Positions 26,090 to 36,421 of a stretch of 40,620 nt of DNA are shown here, one piece after another. Position 1 is the stretch's first letter, and each line of letters begins with the position of its first letter. Below the pieces are notes generated by a model. It made no database searches. It was not told where the DNA came from and worked only from the letters and a program-made list of their open reading frames with translations. The translations under genes were made by a program, and so were the position numbers. The stretch comes from Roseicyclus sp. (lineage in GTDB: Bacteria > Pseudomonadota > Alphaproteobacteria > Rhodobacterales > Rhodobacteraceae), in contig JAGYKZ010000012.1 in NCBI GenBank assembly GCA_018401385.1, positions 1-40,620 of the forward strand. The letters are read 5' to 3'.

Positions 26090-26143
26090 CGATAACCATA
26101 GTGACCCCCATGCGCCCTCGGAACAGTCACCGAGGGCTTTTTT
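26074..26143 (+). promoter_or_regulatory. Transcription attenuator of ilvIH
   Basis: Terminator: GCCCTCGG (26114-26121) pairs with CCGAGGGC (26130-26137), followed by six T (26138-26143). Antiterminator: TCGGTGAC (26083-26090) is exactly complementary to GTCACCGA (26126-26133) in the terminator's 3' arm. A further hairpin joins GCGCATGGGTC (26074-26084) to GACCCCCATGCGC (26103-26115) with a two-base bulge. A ribosome at the leader stop would cover 26083-26090 and favour termination. Confidence 0.8.
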
Positions 26144-26182
26144 ATGCCAAGACCGTGAGACGTAAATGAAGGATAAAGACAG

Positions 26183-27927
26183 ATGACTCGTCAGATGACA
26201 GGCGCAAAAATGGTGGTCGAAGCCTTGATCGAACAGGGCGTTGATACGGTATTTGGATATCCTGGTGGGGCTGTGCTGCCCATCTATGACGAAATCTTTC
26301 AGCAAAATCATATTCGCCACATCCTTGTGCGCCATGAACAAGGTGCTGTGCACGCGGCGGAGGGCTATGCGCGTTCTACGGGCAAACCCGGTGTTGTTTT
26401 GGTTACCTCTGGCCCTGGTGCCACCAATGCCGTGACAGGTTTGGTGGATGCCTTGATGGACTCCATACCCATCGTTGTGCTGACCGGTCAGGTTCCAACC
26501 TTCATGATTGGCTCGGATGCATTCCAAGAGGCGGACACGGTTGGCATCACCCGCCCTGCACCAAGATGAACTGGTACGGTGAAGATGCGGATCGTCTATA
26601 TCCACCGTTCACGAGCGTTTCACATCGCCACCAAAAACCCGCCCAGTCCCATTTTGATGACATCCCCAAAAGATGTGCAATTCGCCACAGGAACCTATGT
26701 GGACAAACCGCATAAAACAAACCACTACGCCCAAGTATCAAAACATTTCCGCGATGATCCCACCTGGTCGCCCTGATCGAGACCGCCGAACGCCCGGTGT
26801 TCTACACCGGCGGCGGCGTCATCAATTCCGGCCCGGCGGCCAGCCAGTTGCTGCGCGAACTGGTGGAAGCGACCGGATTTCCCATCACCTCGACCCTGAT
26901 GGGGCTTGGGGCCTATCCCGCCTCGGGCGCGAAATGGCTGGGAATGTTGGGGATGCACGGCCTGTATGAGGCGAATCTGACCATGCATGGCTGCGATTTG
27001 ATGATCAATATCGGGGCGCGGTTTGACGACCGCATCACGGGGCGCATCAACGCCTTTTCACCAAACAGCCGCAAGGCCCATGTGGATATTGACCCCTCCT
27101 CGATCAACAAGGTGATCCATGCCGATTTTCCGATTATCGGCGATGTGGCCCATGTGTTGGAGGATATGCTGCGCATCTGGAAATCGCGCGGCAGCAAAAC
27201 AAATTCCGCCGCCATCAAAAAGTGGTGGAGCCAGATCGAAGAATGGCGCGGGGTGAAATGCCTCAGCTATAAAAACTCGGAAAAAACAATCAAACCGCAA
27301 TATGCGCTCGAACGCCTAGAGGCGCTGACCAAGGGGATGGATCGCTACATCACCACCGAAGTCGGGCAACACCAAATGTGGGCCGCGCAATATTTGGGTT
27401 TTGAAGATCCCAATCGCTGGATGACCTCAGGCGGGCTTGGCACAATGGGCTATGGCACCCCTGCCTCCATCGGGGTGCAGGTGGCCCATCCTGATGCCTT
27501 GGTCATCAATGTCGCGGGCGAGGCATCATGGCTGATGAATATGCAGGAAATGGGCACCGCCGTGCAATACCGCCTGCCTGTGAAACAGTTCATCATGAAT
27601 AACGAGCGCCTTGGCATGGTGCGCCAATGGCAGGAATTGCTGCATGGCGAGCGCTATAGCCATTCATGGTCCGAGGCCCTGCCCGATTTCGTGAAACTGG
27701 CGGAGGCTTTTGGCTGCAAGGGGATCAAATGCGACAACCCCGATGATCTGGATGAAGCGATCAAGGAAATGCTCGCCTATGACGGGCCTGTGATTTTCGA
27801 CTGTCTGGTGGAAAAGCATGAAAACTGCTTCCCGATGATCCCATCGGGCAAGGCACATAATGAAATGTTGTTGGGCGAGGCTGAAACCCAAGGCGTGATT
27901 GACGCCAAGGGCAGCGTCTTGGTCTAG
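26183..27927 (+). CDS. ilvI: Acetolactate synthase large subunit (frameshifted near 26560-26765)
   Basis: The thiamine-diphosphate enzyme that makes acetolactate and acetohydroxybutyrate in valine, leucine and isoleucine synthesis. The first 128 codons are clean ([35 protein letters not shown], catalytic Glu in [21 protein letters not shown]). From 26797 the frame is clean again: [36 protein letters not shown], and [17 protein letters not shown]. Between them about 200 bases carry several indels, but [15 protein letters not shown]-like sequence is still readable. The thiamine-binding motif reads GEASWLMN instead of the usual GDGS...N. It begins 40 bases after the attenuator and is followed by ilvH. 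Confidence 0.92.
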
Positions 27928-27942
27928 GGAAAGGGTGTTATC

Positions 27943-28503
27943 ATGTCTCCGCTCAATATTGAAAAAGGCTCCAGCAGCCATTCCGCCTATGATCTGCGCA
28001 GCCATATGTCGGATGCGATTGAAACCCATACATTGGCCGTGTTGGTGCAAAACGAAGCGGGCGTTCTGGCCCGCGTGATTGGCCTGTTTTCGGGCCGTGG
28101 CTATAACATCGAAAGCCTGACCGTGGCCGAGGTGGATCATGCGGGGCATCGCTCACGCATCACCATTGTCACCTCTGGCACGCCGCAGGTGATCAACCAG
28201 ATCAAAATGCAGCTGGAGCGCATGGTGCCCGTCCATGAGGTGCATGACCTGACTGTGGAAGGCGCGATGGTCAGCCGCGAATTGGCGCTGTTCAAGGTCA
28301 AGGGGAAAGGCGAGCATCGCGTGGAGGCGTTGCGCATCGCCGAGATTTTCCGCGCCAATGTCGTGGACAGCACCTTGGAAAGCTTTGTCTTTGAAATCAC
28401 GGGCACGCCCGAAAAAATCGATGCTTTTGCGGATCTGATGCGCCCTTTGGGATTGTTGGAGGTCGCGCGCACGGGTGTTGCGGCCATCGCGCGCGGCGTC
28501 TGA
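27943..28503 (+). CDS. ilvH: Acetolactate synthase small (regulatory) subunit
   Basis: It activates the large subunit and confers valine feedback inhibition. The N-terminal ACT domain is visible as HTLAVLVQNEAGVLARVIGLFSGRGYNIESLTVAEVDHAGHRSRITIVTSG (about 28-78), with NEAGVL and GRGYNI lining the valine site. The C-terminal ACT-like half begins near VSRELALFKVKGKG. The protein has 186 residues, with about 25 residues before the ACT domain, as is usual in alphaproteobacteria. It starts 16 bp after ilvI and forms an operon with it. Intact. Confidence 0.95.
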   Translation: MSPLNIEKGSSSHSAYDLRSHMSDAIETHTLAVLVQNEAGVLARVIGLFSGRGYNIESLTVAEVDHAGHRSRITIVTSGTPQVINQIKMQLERMVPVHEVHDLTVEGAMVSRELALFKVKGKGEHRVEALRIAEIFRANVVDSTLESFVFEITGTPEKIDAFADLMRPLGLLEVARTGVAAIARGV

Positions 28504-28614
28504 GGCGCAGGTCGCTTCCCATAGGCTCAAAGGTCGCGTTTCGATCAGATTTCCGCCCCCACACCGATCACAAAAGTGCATCCTGATGTGATGTAGTTTT
28601 TGGGGAGGGGTCCG

Positions 28615-29750
28615 ATGCCTGATGATCTGATCAACCGTGATCTTGATCGCGTTCTTGCGCCGATTGCCTGCGCCAATGGCCTGCCAAACAAGCATTACAC
28701 AGACCCCGCAACCATCGCCCGCGAAAACCGCGCCGTGTTGGAGCATCAATGGGCCGCGCTGGCCGTGGCGGCGGATGTGCCGGAAAATGGGGATGCAAAA
28801 CCCATCGAATTTTTGGGTCAGCCCTTGTTGCTGTTGCGCGATGATGCGGGGCTTGTGCGGGTGTTTTTCAACATCTGCCGTCATCGCGGTATGATCTTGG
28901 TTGATGCACCGCGCAAAATCCAGGGCGCGATCCGCTGCCCTTATCATTCATGGTGCTATGGCAAAGATGGCCGCCTTGTGGCCACGCCCCATGTGGGCGG
29001 ACCGGGGCAAAACCAACATGAGGGGATCGTGCGCGCGACCCTGGGCCTGAGGGAGGTGCGCAGCCATATCTGGCGCGATGTGGTGTTTATCAACCTGTCG
29101 GGCGATGCCCCTGATTTCGAGGTGGTGCACGAGGCCGCCCTCACCCGCTGGGCCGAGTTTGAAAACTGGCTCCATCACGGCGGCGAAAACAGCCGCTTTA
29201 CCTTGATGTGAACACCAACTGGAAATTGGCGGTTGAAAATATCGCGAAAGCTATCACCTGCCGTGGGTCCCATCCGGGCCCTTCAACAGCTATTCGCGCC
29301 TTGAAGATCACTATCATATCGAGAGGCGCAGAAATTCTCAGGCCAGCGCACGCGTTGGGTTTACCGGCAATTGACGGGCGAGAATGGCGCACGCCTCGAT
29401 TTTGCGGGGCTGTTCGAACACGGCGGCAGAATATATTGCGCTGTATCCAACAACTGTTGGGCGTGCATCGCGATCATGCCTTCGCGATTATTCTCGAACC
29501 TGACGCCCATAACTGCACGCGCGAACACGTGCATCTCTACTACCCGACATCCGACACCGACCCTACTTTGCGCGCGCAAACGCGAGATTGTGGAAGGATG
29601 TTCATCGAAGATATTTTCGTGGTGGAGGGATGCAAAAAGGCTGCGCGGCATCAGGATTTGATGGGGGCGCTTTGCCCTGCGATGATGGGCTAATCCCATA
29701 TGTTCCACTCACCGGCGCAGAAACTGCTCGAGACAGACACGCGGGTATGA
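28615..29750 (+). CDS. Rieske non-heme iron oxygenase alpha subunit (frameshifted C-terminal half)
   Basis: The catalytic subunit of a Rieske-type oxygenase. The N-terminal half is clean and has the Rieske cluster ligands in NICRHRGM (C-x-H) and CPYHSWCYGKDGRL (C-x2-H), about residues 92-120. After a break near 29205 the catalytic iron region NTNWKLAVEN...ESYHLPWVHPG can be assembled from two frames (Glu/His ligands). Later pieces (HRDHAFAIILEPDAHNCTREHVHLYYPTSD, FIEDIFVVEG, MFHSPAQKLLETDTRV) reach the TGA at 29748. Its style resembles choline/glycine-betaine monooxygenase type oxygenases, but the substrate is not determined. GGGGAGGGG precedes the ATG at 28615. Confidence 0.82.
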
Positions 29751-29961
29751 GCCGAGCGCGTTGGACGCGGCGCTGCTTGAGGCGCATGGGATGATGATAA
29801 ACTCAGTGGATTGCCTGCGCATACGCGCGAGCCGCAGAAGAAATGGATCAAGACGCGGCGGCCTTTATCTCACCCATGCTTCCGTTTATGCTTGATGCAG
29901 GAATGCCCGAAGAAACCCACGCCAAGCGCTGATTGCGGCAGGGGTAGAACCGCGGGATTGA
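29747..29961 (+). CDS. Small hypothetical protein (frameshifted)
   Basis: Its ATG overlaps the TGA of the oxygenase gene (ATGA), suggesting translational coupling. Pieces from different frames (SALDAALLEAHG, then AYARAAEEMDQDAAAF, LTHA-VYALDAGMPEETHAKRALIAAG, ending EPRD at 29961) assemble into a short Ala-rich helical protein of about 70 residues. I recall similar small proteins in Rhodobacterales, but I know no function. At least three indels interrupt it. It converges with the transglycosylase gene. Confidence 0.4.
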
Positions 29962-29966
29962 TCCGA

Positions 29967-30554
29967 TCAACCATCCCCCAAAATGCGGCGCAATATAATT
30001 TTGCGTCTCAAGTGAAATGGGGGCACGCTGCCATGGGTATTGACCGCCTCTGGCCCAGCATTATAGGCGGCCAAGGCCAGACGCCATGAGCGGAAATTAC
30101 GGTATTGCATCGCCAGATAGCGCGCCGTCTCCAAATTCTGCGTGAAATGGCGTGGGTTAACGCCCAAAAAGATCGGCCGTCTGCATCAGCTGCGTGCGCC
30201 ACCGCCCCTGCATGGCTGACCGCGCGCGAATCCCAATTGATCCCGCCGCGACAAGCTTCTGCAGGAACAAACTCGTGCACGCCGTGGCGCCGTGCAGCAT
30301 TGCGGCAAGCTCCAGATAGGCGGCGGGGCCTGGCCCGGTAGCGCGGGATCGCCACACCCAGACGCGCATCAGACCGGCCGCATCCGTCTGGAATGCGAAT
30401 ATTGCGTGGCGGCACGGCCATCGAGCACCTGCGCCGGGGCCGCGCGAAAGCGATCAAGACTGTTGGCATGGGCCAATCTGACGATGGAAATTGACAAACA
30501 GGGCAAGAACACATAGAATAAGGGTAGTTTTTCGTGATATCCACTGCCATGCAT
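29967..30554 (-). CDS. Lytic transglycosylase, SLT domain (frameshifted)
   Basis: A periplasmic peptidoglycan-cleaving enzyme. On the minus strand the clean C-terminal piece reads [41 protein letters not shown], where AAYNAGP is the SLT family motif. Upstream in another frame comes [15 protein letters not shown], then MQLMQTAD in a third, matching [16 protein letters not shown] of the same fold. The N-terminus, also shifted, gives a Lys-start hydrophobic signal peptide ending near RLAHA-NS. The start near 30554 is approximate because of indels. The catalytic Glu region falls in a damaged part and cannot be confirmed. Confidence 0.75.
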
Positions 30555-30714
30555 CTTTGCCAAACCGCTGCCCCTCTAGCGCGAATAGCCCCCGTAACCG
30601 CCGTTCCGCGGATGCGCTGTGCGAATCTGGGGTTTCATTAACCAATTTACGATGGTCTAAACATGCCATCTCAACGGCACAGATCTGCGGGCCACGACTA
30701 TGGGAGAGGTAGAC

Positions 30715-31210
30715 ATGGCAGGTCTGGTTAACAAGCAGATATTGGCCGGGAATTTGGGCGCGACCTGAAGTGCGCAGCGCTTTCAAATGGCGGCAAGGTC
30801 TGCAATTTGCGCATTGCGACATCAGAAACCGAAAGATCGCAACACGGGGCGAACGTGCAAGGGGAGCGCACCGAATGAATCGTCGCGATTTTCTCTCGGA
30901 GCCTTGGCGCGCATCGCCGAGCAATATCTGCGCAAAGGGTCCAAGGTCTATATCGAAGGGCAATTGAAACCTGCAATGGCAAAGACCCAAAAACCGCCAG
31001 ATCACAACCCATCGATAATAGTTTTAAAATCAACGCAGCAATTATCCCGCACCTATCGCCGCCGACTTCAATCGGGGCGGTGGCAATTATGGCGGCGGCG
31101 GCGCTGGCTACGCAGCGCGAAGACCGCATCGGCGGGGGGCGGCTTCCCTGATGATCGCGGTTGTGGCGCGCCTCCATGCCCAGTGACATGGATGATGAAA
31201 CCTGTTCTAA
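30715..31210 (+). CDS. ssb: Single-stranded DNA-binding protein (heavily frameshifted)
   Basis: It coats single-stranded DNA in replication and repair. The family is readable only in fragments: MAGLVNKQILAGNLG at the start (usually MAGSVNKVILIGNLG), a piece equivalent to FQNGGKVCNLRIATSET, KDRNTGER, and the clean LARIAEQYLRKGSKVYIEGQL. A Gly-rich linker (GGGNYGGGGAGYA-like) follows, and an acidic tail DMDDE before the TAA at 31208 is the partner-binding tip. GGGAGAGG precedes the ATG. The number of indels over 500 bp and the essential role of the gene argue for sequence error. Confidence 0.8.
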
Positions 31211-31263
31211 GTTGCTTGCCCCCCGCCCCAAGCGCGTAAATCCATGATAACGATTGGGCCATG

Positions 31264-31288
31264 GCCACCGCAGCCCCGTTGCGGTGGC
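31264..31288 (+). terminator. Hairpin downstream of ssb
   Basis: GCCACCGCA (31264-31272) pairs perfectly with TGCGGTGGC (31280-31288) around a 7-base loop, 54 bases after the ssb stop. Only a weak T content follows. It is a probable terminator of ssb ahead of the ppiD gene. Confidence 0.55.
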
Positions 31289-31339
31289 ATTGGTCTGACC
31301 ACATACTCGGTGCATATGCCACAACGCGAGAGTGACCCA

Positions 31340-33186
31340 ATGACCACCAGCGCCCGCAAATCCATCTCCAAGTTTTTCGTTTGGGTGGATCCTTGGCTTG
31401 TTGTTTGTGGCGCTTGGTGGGGTTTGGTATCGGTCTTTCTCGGGCGGGGCCAGCTGCATGGGGTCCGTGGGCGATGGAAATCAGCGCCGAGGATTACGCT
31501 CGCGCATTGAGCAGGAAATGCGCGCGCGCAGCAGTGAGCTTGGGCAGAATGTGACCGTCCATGCTCATCGCCAATGGCATTGACGCACAAATCCGCCAAA
31601 GCCTGTTTGCCCGCGCCGCGCTCGACCATGAAACCGCAATGATGGGGCTGTCGGTCGGTGGATGAGGAAATCGCCGCCCAGATCCTCCAAATCCCCGCAT
31701 TTCAAGGGGTGGATGGCAATTTTGACTGTCAGGGCCTATGCGAATTCTTTCTCAGCCAACGGGGCCTGAGCGCCACTGAATTCGAGTGATGAGCTGCGCG
31801 CGGATATTGCGCGCTCCATTCTGCAATCGGCCATCTGGCAACCTGCCCGCGCCCGCGGAAATGGTTGACATATTGGTGGCTCATCAGCAGGAAAGCCGCG
31901 TGTTTTCCATCTGCGCTTGACCGAGGCTGATTCGCCCGCTGCCCTGCCTGCACCCAGTGAGACAGAGATCACCACACATTACGAGGCCTTTCCTGATCGC
32001 TTCACCCGCCCCGAAGCGCGCGAGATCACCTATGTCTGGATCACCCCGGCAATGTGGGATGGACAGCGTGCCCGTCAGTGAAAGCGCGCTGCGGCGCTCT
32101 ATGAGGAACGCGCCGACCAATACCGCCAGCTCGAGCGGCGCTTGGTGGAGCGCTTGGTGTTCCCGGACGAGGCCGCCGCAAATGCCGCCATGGCGCGCTT
32201 GCAAGAGGGCAGCACGGATTTCGAGACACGCCGGTGAGCGAGCGGGGCCTCCTGCTGGAAGATACGGATATGGGCGATGACCGCCACCCGCGATGACGCC
32301 CCGCTGAGGCGGAGGCGCTGTTCTCGGACAGTGATGCGGAATTTATCGGTCCTGTCACTCGCCCTTGACCTGGATTTTCCGCGTGAACGCGGTTCTGATG
32401 CCACCGAACAACCGTTCGAGGAGGTGCAGGAGGTTTTCGCGCGCGGAGCTTGCATCGGCTGCCGCGCGCCGCGCGATTGCCGATCTGCGGAGTGGCTATG
32501 ACGATCTCCTATTCTGGCGCCACATTGGAAGAGGTGGCCGGAGGAAACGCAAATGACCCTTGGCACACTGCGCTTGATGGCAGCCAAGAGGAAGGCATCG
32601 CTGCCTATGAGGGCCTCCCGCGCGCTGCGGCGGCCACGGTGGATGAAGGTGATTTTCCTGAAATTCTGACCTTTCAGGATGGCGGCTGTTCGTGCTGCGG
32701 CTGGATCAAATCGTGTTGCCCATTGCCGCCGTTGGACGAGGTGCGCGATGCGGTGATTGGTGGATTGGCAGATTTACCCAAGCCGCCCTTTTGGCCCGCG
32801 CCGAGGAGATCCGCGCCGATATTGCCGCCTCTGGCCGCCGCTTGGAGCGCTTTGGCGGGTTGCTGCGCGAAACAGATGCGCGGCGCAATGATTTCATCGC
32901 AGATGCGCCAGAGGGGGTGATGGAGGCGGTATTTGACTTGTCGCGGATTGGCGAAATTGCCGTGGTGGGGGGCATCGACCAGGCCTTGGTCATTCGACTT
33001 GACGGGATCACACCCGCCAATCGCGCGGATCCAGACACGGATTTGCTGGCCAATATCCTGACCCAACAGATCAGCCAGTCTTTGACCGCGGATATTTTCG
33101 AAGATTTCGGGCGGCAATTGCAATCTTCGGTGGGGCTGACCTTTGACCAAAGCGTGGTGAACCAAGTCCACGCCTCTTTCCCATAA
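31340..33186 (+). CDS. Membrane-anchored periplasmic peptidyl-prolyl isomerase PpiD/SurA-like (frameshifted)
   Basis: An inner-membrane-anchored folding factor. The N-terminus MTTSARKSISKFFVWV and the following hydrophobic segment (L-L-FVAL-G) form the single membrane anchor. Pieces in several frames then give GSVGDVEISAEDYARAL, the SurA-N-like NGIDAQIRQSLFARAALDHETAMMGLSVGDEEIAAQI, SQRGLSATEFE, PSETEITTYYEAFPDRFTRPEAREITYVWI, and RLVERLVFPDEAAANAAMARLQEGSTDFE of the parvulin region. The last 160 residues (from about 32700) are clean and end HASFP. Order ppiD-trpE with a 10-bp gap is typical of Rhodobacterales. At least eight indels occur between 31400 and 32700. Confidence 0.78.
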
Positions 33187-33196
33187 GGCGCAGATC

Positions 33197-34722
33197 ATGG
33201 CGTTGATCACCAATTTTGACAGCTTTGCCGCAGGGTGGGCCAAAGGCGAAAACCAGATTGTCTATGCCCGTTTGGCCGCTGATCTCGACACGCCCGTTTC
33301 CTTGATGCTGAAACTGGCCGATGCGGGACAGGACAGCTTCATGTTGGAATCGGTCACGGGCGGCGAATTGCGCGGACGCTACTCCATTGTCGGCATGGCC
33401 CCTGATCTGATCTGGGATTGCCGTGGCGGCATCGCACGGATCAACCGCAACGCGGCCACGGCGCGCGATGATTTCACCCTATGCACCGAGGACCCCTTGA
33501 GCGCGTTGCGCGCGGTTCTGGCCGAAAGTCGCATCCATCTGCCCGAGGATATGCCGCAAGCCGCCGCTGGTCTGTTTGGCTATCTGGGCTATGACATGAT
33601 CCGTTTGGTTGAACATCTGCCCGATGTGAACCCTGACCCGCTCGGCCTGCCCGATGCGGTGATGATGCGACCTTCCTTGGTGGCCGTGCTTGATGGGGTT
33701 AAGGGCGATGTGACGCTGGTCTCCCCCGCATTTTTCCGCACAGGCCTGAGCGCGCAGGAGGCCTATGCCGCCGCCTGTGCCCGCGTGGAGGAGGGCTTGC
33801 GCAAGCTGGAACAGGCCCCTGCCCTCGCGCAACGTGATTTGGGACAGCCCCGCACTGAGGCCGCAGCGGCACCTGTGTCGAATTTCACCAAGGAGGGCTA
33901 TTTCGCCGCTGTGGAAAAGGCCAAGGCCTATATTCGCGCAGGCGATATTTTTCAGGTTGTCCCCTCGCAGCGCTGGACACAGGATTTCCCGCATCCGCCC
34001 TTTGCGCTTTATCGCGCGCTGCGGCGTACCAATCCCTCACCCTATATGTTCTTTTTCAATTTCGGCCCCTATCAGGTGATCGGCGCAAGCCCCGAGATTT
34101 TGGTGCAGGTCAAGGGCAGCCAAGTCACCATTCGCCCCATCGCAGGCACGCGCCCGCGCGGCGCAACCCCCGAGGAGGATCGCGCCTTGGAGGCGGATCT
34201 GTTGGCCGATCAAAAGGAACTGGCCGAACATCTGATGCTCTTGGATTTGGGCCGCAATGATGTGGGGCGCGTGGCCAAAATTGGCACGGTGCGCCCGACC
34301 GAGGAGTTCATTGTCGAACGTTACAGCCATGTGATGCATATCGTCTCGAATGTGGTAGGCGAATTGTCGGATGAGCATGACGCGCTTTCGGCGCTTTTGG
34401 CGGGCCTGCCTGCGGGCACGTCTCGAGGGCGCGCCAAATTGCGCGCGCGATGCAAATCATTGACGAGCTGGAACCAGAAAAGCGCGGGGTCTATGGGGGC
34501 GGGGTTGGGTATTTCAGCGCAGGCGGCGATATGGATATCTGCATCGCGCTACGCACCGCCGTGCTGAAGGACGCGCAGCTGTATATCCAAGCGGGCGGTG
34601 GCGTGGTCTATGACAGCGACCCCGAGGCCGAATTCACGGAAACCGTGAATAAATCCCGCGCCTTGCGCAAAGCCGCCGAGGACGCGGCCCAGTTTGCAGG
34701 GCAATCATTGGCGCGCGACTAA
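33197..34722 (+). CDS. trpE: Anthranilate synthase component I (frameshift near 34430)
   Basis: It converts chorismate to anthranilate with ammonia supplied by TrpG. The N-terminal domain holds the tryptophan feedback element [24 protein letters not shown], with the LES serine. The chorismate-binding domain has [46 protein letters not shown], and [13 protein letters not shown]. After [14 protein letters not shown] the frame breaks: a small insertion/deletion cluster at 34420-34450 separates it from [36 protein letters not shown], which ends at 34722. Otherwise clean. It starts 10 bp after ppiD and converges on the YibQ-like gene. Confidence 0.94.
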
Positions 34723-34728
34723 CCCCTG

Positions 34729-35700
34729 CTAGGGCGCGCTAACCCGTTGCAAAATGGCCGAAACTGGCGCCACCTGATAGGCAGCGCGCCCCTGTGTCTC
34801 GCCCCATGACAAAAGCGCGGCGATGGTTTCGGGATAGCTGCGCCCCAGCACAATCGCGCTGCCGCTCTGGGCCGCCTCAAAGCCCGCACGATCCAACAGC
34901 CGCAACATTGTGGGGGCGGATTGCCCCTCATCATCCAAGATACGGTACACCCGTGACACGGGCACGTCTTCGCGGGTGGCGGCCTGCTCCAGCCCGCCAA
35001 GGCCAAAGGCCCCCGCAACCAATCCATGCCCTGTTTGCCCCAAGCGCGCCAAGACCTGCGATTGCAGCGCAAGATCGCTGCGCAATGTGCCTTCGACCGT
35101 ATCGACCAAGGCCACGGTTTCAGAGAGGGCATCCAGAGCCGCGTCAAAGGCTGCGGCATCGGCAAAGCGCGCCTCGATCACCGCCTCGAACCCTGCCGCG
35201 CGGTAGCGGGCCACTTGCGCCGCCGCATCCATACGGGCGGGGTCAATCACGATGCTCACGGGCAGGTTCAGGCTTTGCAGCGTGCTGTCCGTAAGCGGGA
35301 ATTCAGGATCATCAAACAGAAGTATCCCCAAAAGCGATTGATCCGCAGGTGCCGCAAACGCCGCCCCATGGGCCACAAGCGCAGGCAGGTCTTCCAGGAC
35401 AGGTGCAGGTTCTGGCGCAGATATGGATGGCGCAATCGCAGGCAAGGTAATCTGTTGCGGCGCGGGTTCTGGTGTCGGTTCAGGCGCGGGTGTAGGTTCT
35501 GGCTCTGGCGCAGGTTCTTGCGCTGGTTCGGGCGCTGGTCTGGGCGTGGTCTGGCTGTTGGGGGCTTGTGGCGCAACCGCCTCTGCGGCCTCTTGTGCAT
35601 GGGCGCGCCGTCCTCTCAACGGTGAAATAAGATGTCCCAAGCAATCCCACCACGGAGATCACAGCGCCGATCACGCCCCAGACAAAAACCCCTTCAGCAT
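34729..35700 (-). CDS. Divergent polysaccharide deacetylase family protein (YibQ-like)
   Basis: A membrane-anchored protein of the divergent polysaccharide deacetylase (DUF610/YibQ) family. The N-terminus reads MLKGFLSGA, then in another frame VIGAVISVVGLLG, a membrane helix, then LISPLRGRR after a second shift near 35640. A Pro/Glu-rich linker of repeated PEP units follows (about residues 50-85). The family domain contains FDDPEFPLTDSTLQSLNLPVSIVIDP, ARFADAAAFDAALDALSETVALVD, and the end RAAYQVAPVSAILQ. I place the start at the ATG at 35700; frames running further up lack family resemblance. It separates trpE from trpG on the opposite strand. Enzymatic activity is unproven for the family. 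Confidence 0.82.
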
Positions 35701-35843
35701 CCGCCGACTTCACCCTTATATCAGCCAATCATTTCTGTGCGTCTTGCGCTTTTCAACCGCACCTCCCTTGACCCTGGGCGCGGCTCTGAGCATTTATAAA
35801 GCCTGAGGATCAGGACAAGACACCCCATTTCTGCGAGCCTGCC

Positions 35844-36421
35844 ATGCTTCTGTTGATCGATAATTACGACAGTTTCACCTATAACTCGTGCATTATCTGG
35901 GCGAGCTTGGGGCTGAAACCCGTGTTCTGGTGCAATGACGCACTGACCGTGACCGAGGCCTTGGCCATGGGCCCCATGGCATCGTGCTGCCCGGGCCATG
36001 TGACTCCTGGGTGCGCAGGCGGGCATTTGCCTTGATCTGACCCGTGCCGCCGCCGAGGCGCGTGCCGCTATTTGGCGTATGCTTGGGCCATCAAACCATT
36101 GGCGAGGCCTTGGGGTAAGAAGTCCCGTACCATGAAATCGTGCATGGCAAATGGGCGAGATTCATCACAAAGGCGCAGGTGTCTTTACAGGTCTGCCTTC
36201 GCCTTTATTGGCCACCCGCTATCACAGTTCGGTGGTGGAGCGTGCCTCCCTGCCCGATTGTCTCGAGGTCACAGCAGAATTAAAAGATGGCATCGAATAT
36301 GAAGCTGCGCCACAAGACCTCGCTGATTGAGGGGTGACTTCACCCCGAAAGCATCCGTTCGAACATGGGCACGCGATGCTGAAACCTTTGTCGACACCAC
36401 GAAGGGAGCGGTGCCCGCATG
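35844..36421 (+). CDS. trpG: Anthranilate synthase component II, glutamine amidotransferase (frameshifted)
   Basis: It hydrolyses glutamine and channels ammonia to TrpE. The start [14 protein letters not shown] is exact for the family. After it the frame changes several times: the piece [14 protein letters not shown], the [10 protein letters not shown] segment, GHQTIGEA with the Cys of the G-x-C-L-G-H-Q nucleophile region in a damaged codon run, [23 protein letters not shown], and the FHPESI motif with the catalytic His near 36350 in shifted form. The end, KGAVPA then TGA at 36419-36421, overlaps the ATG of trpD. First gene of trpGDC-moaC-moeA. Confidence 0.85.
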
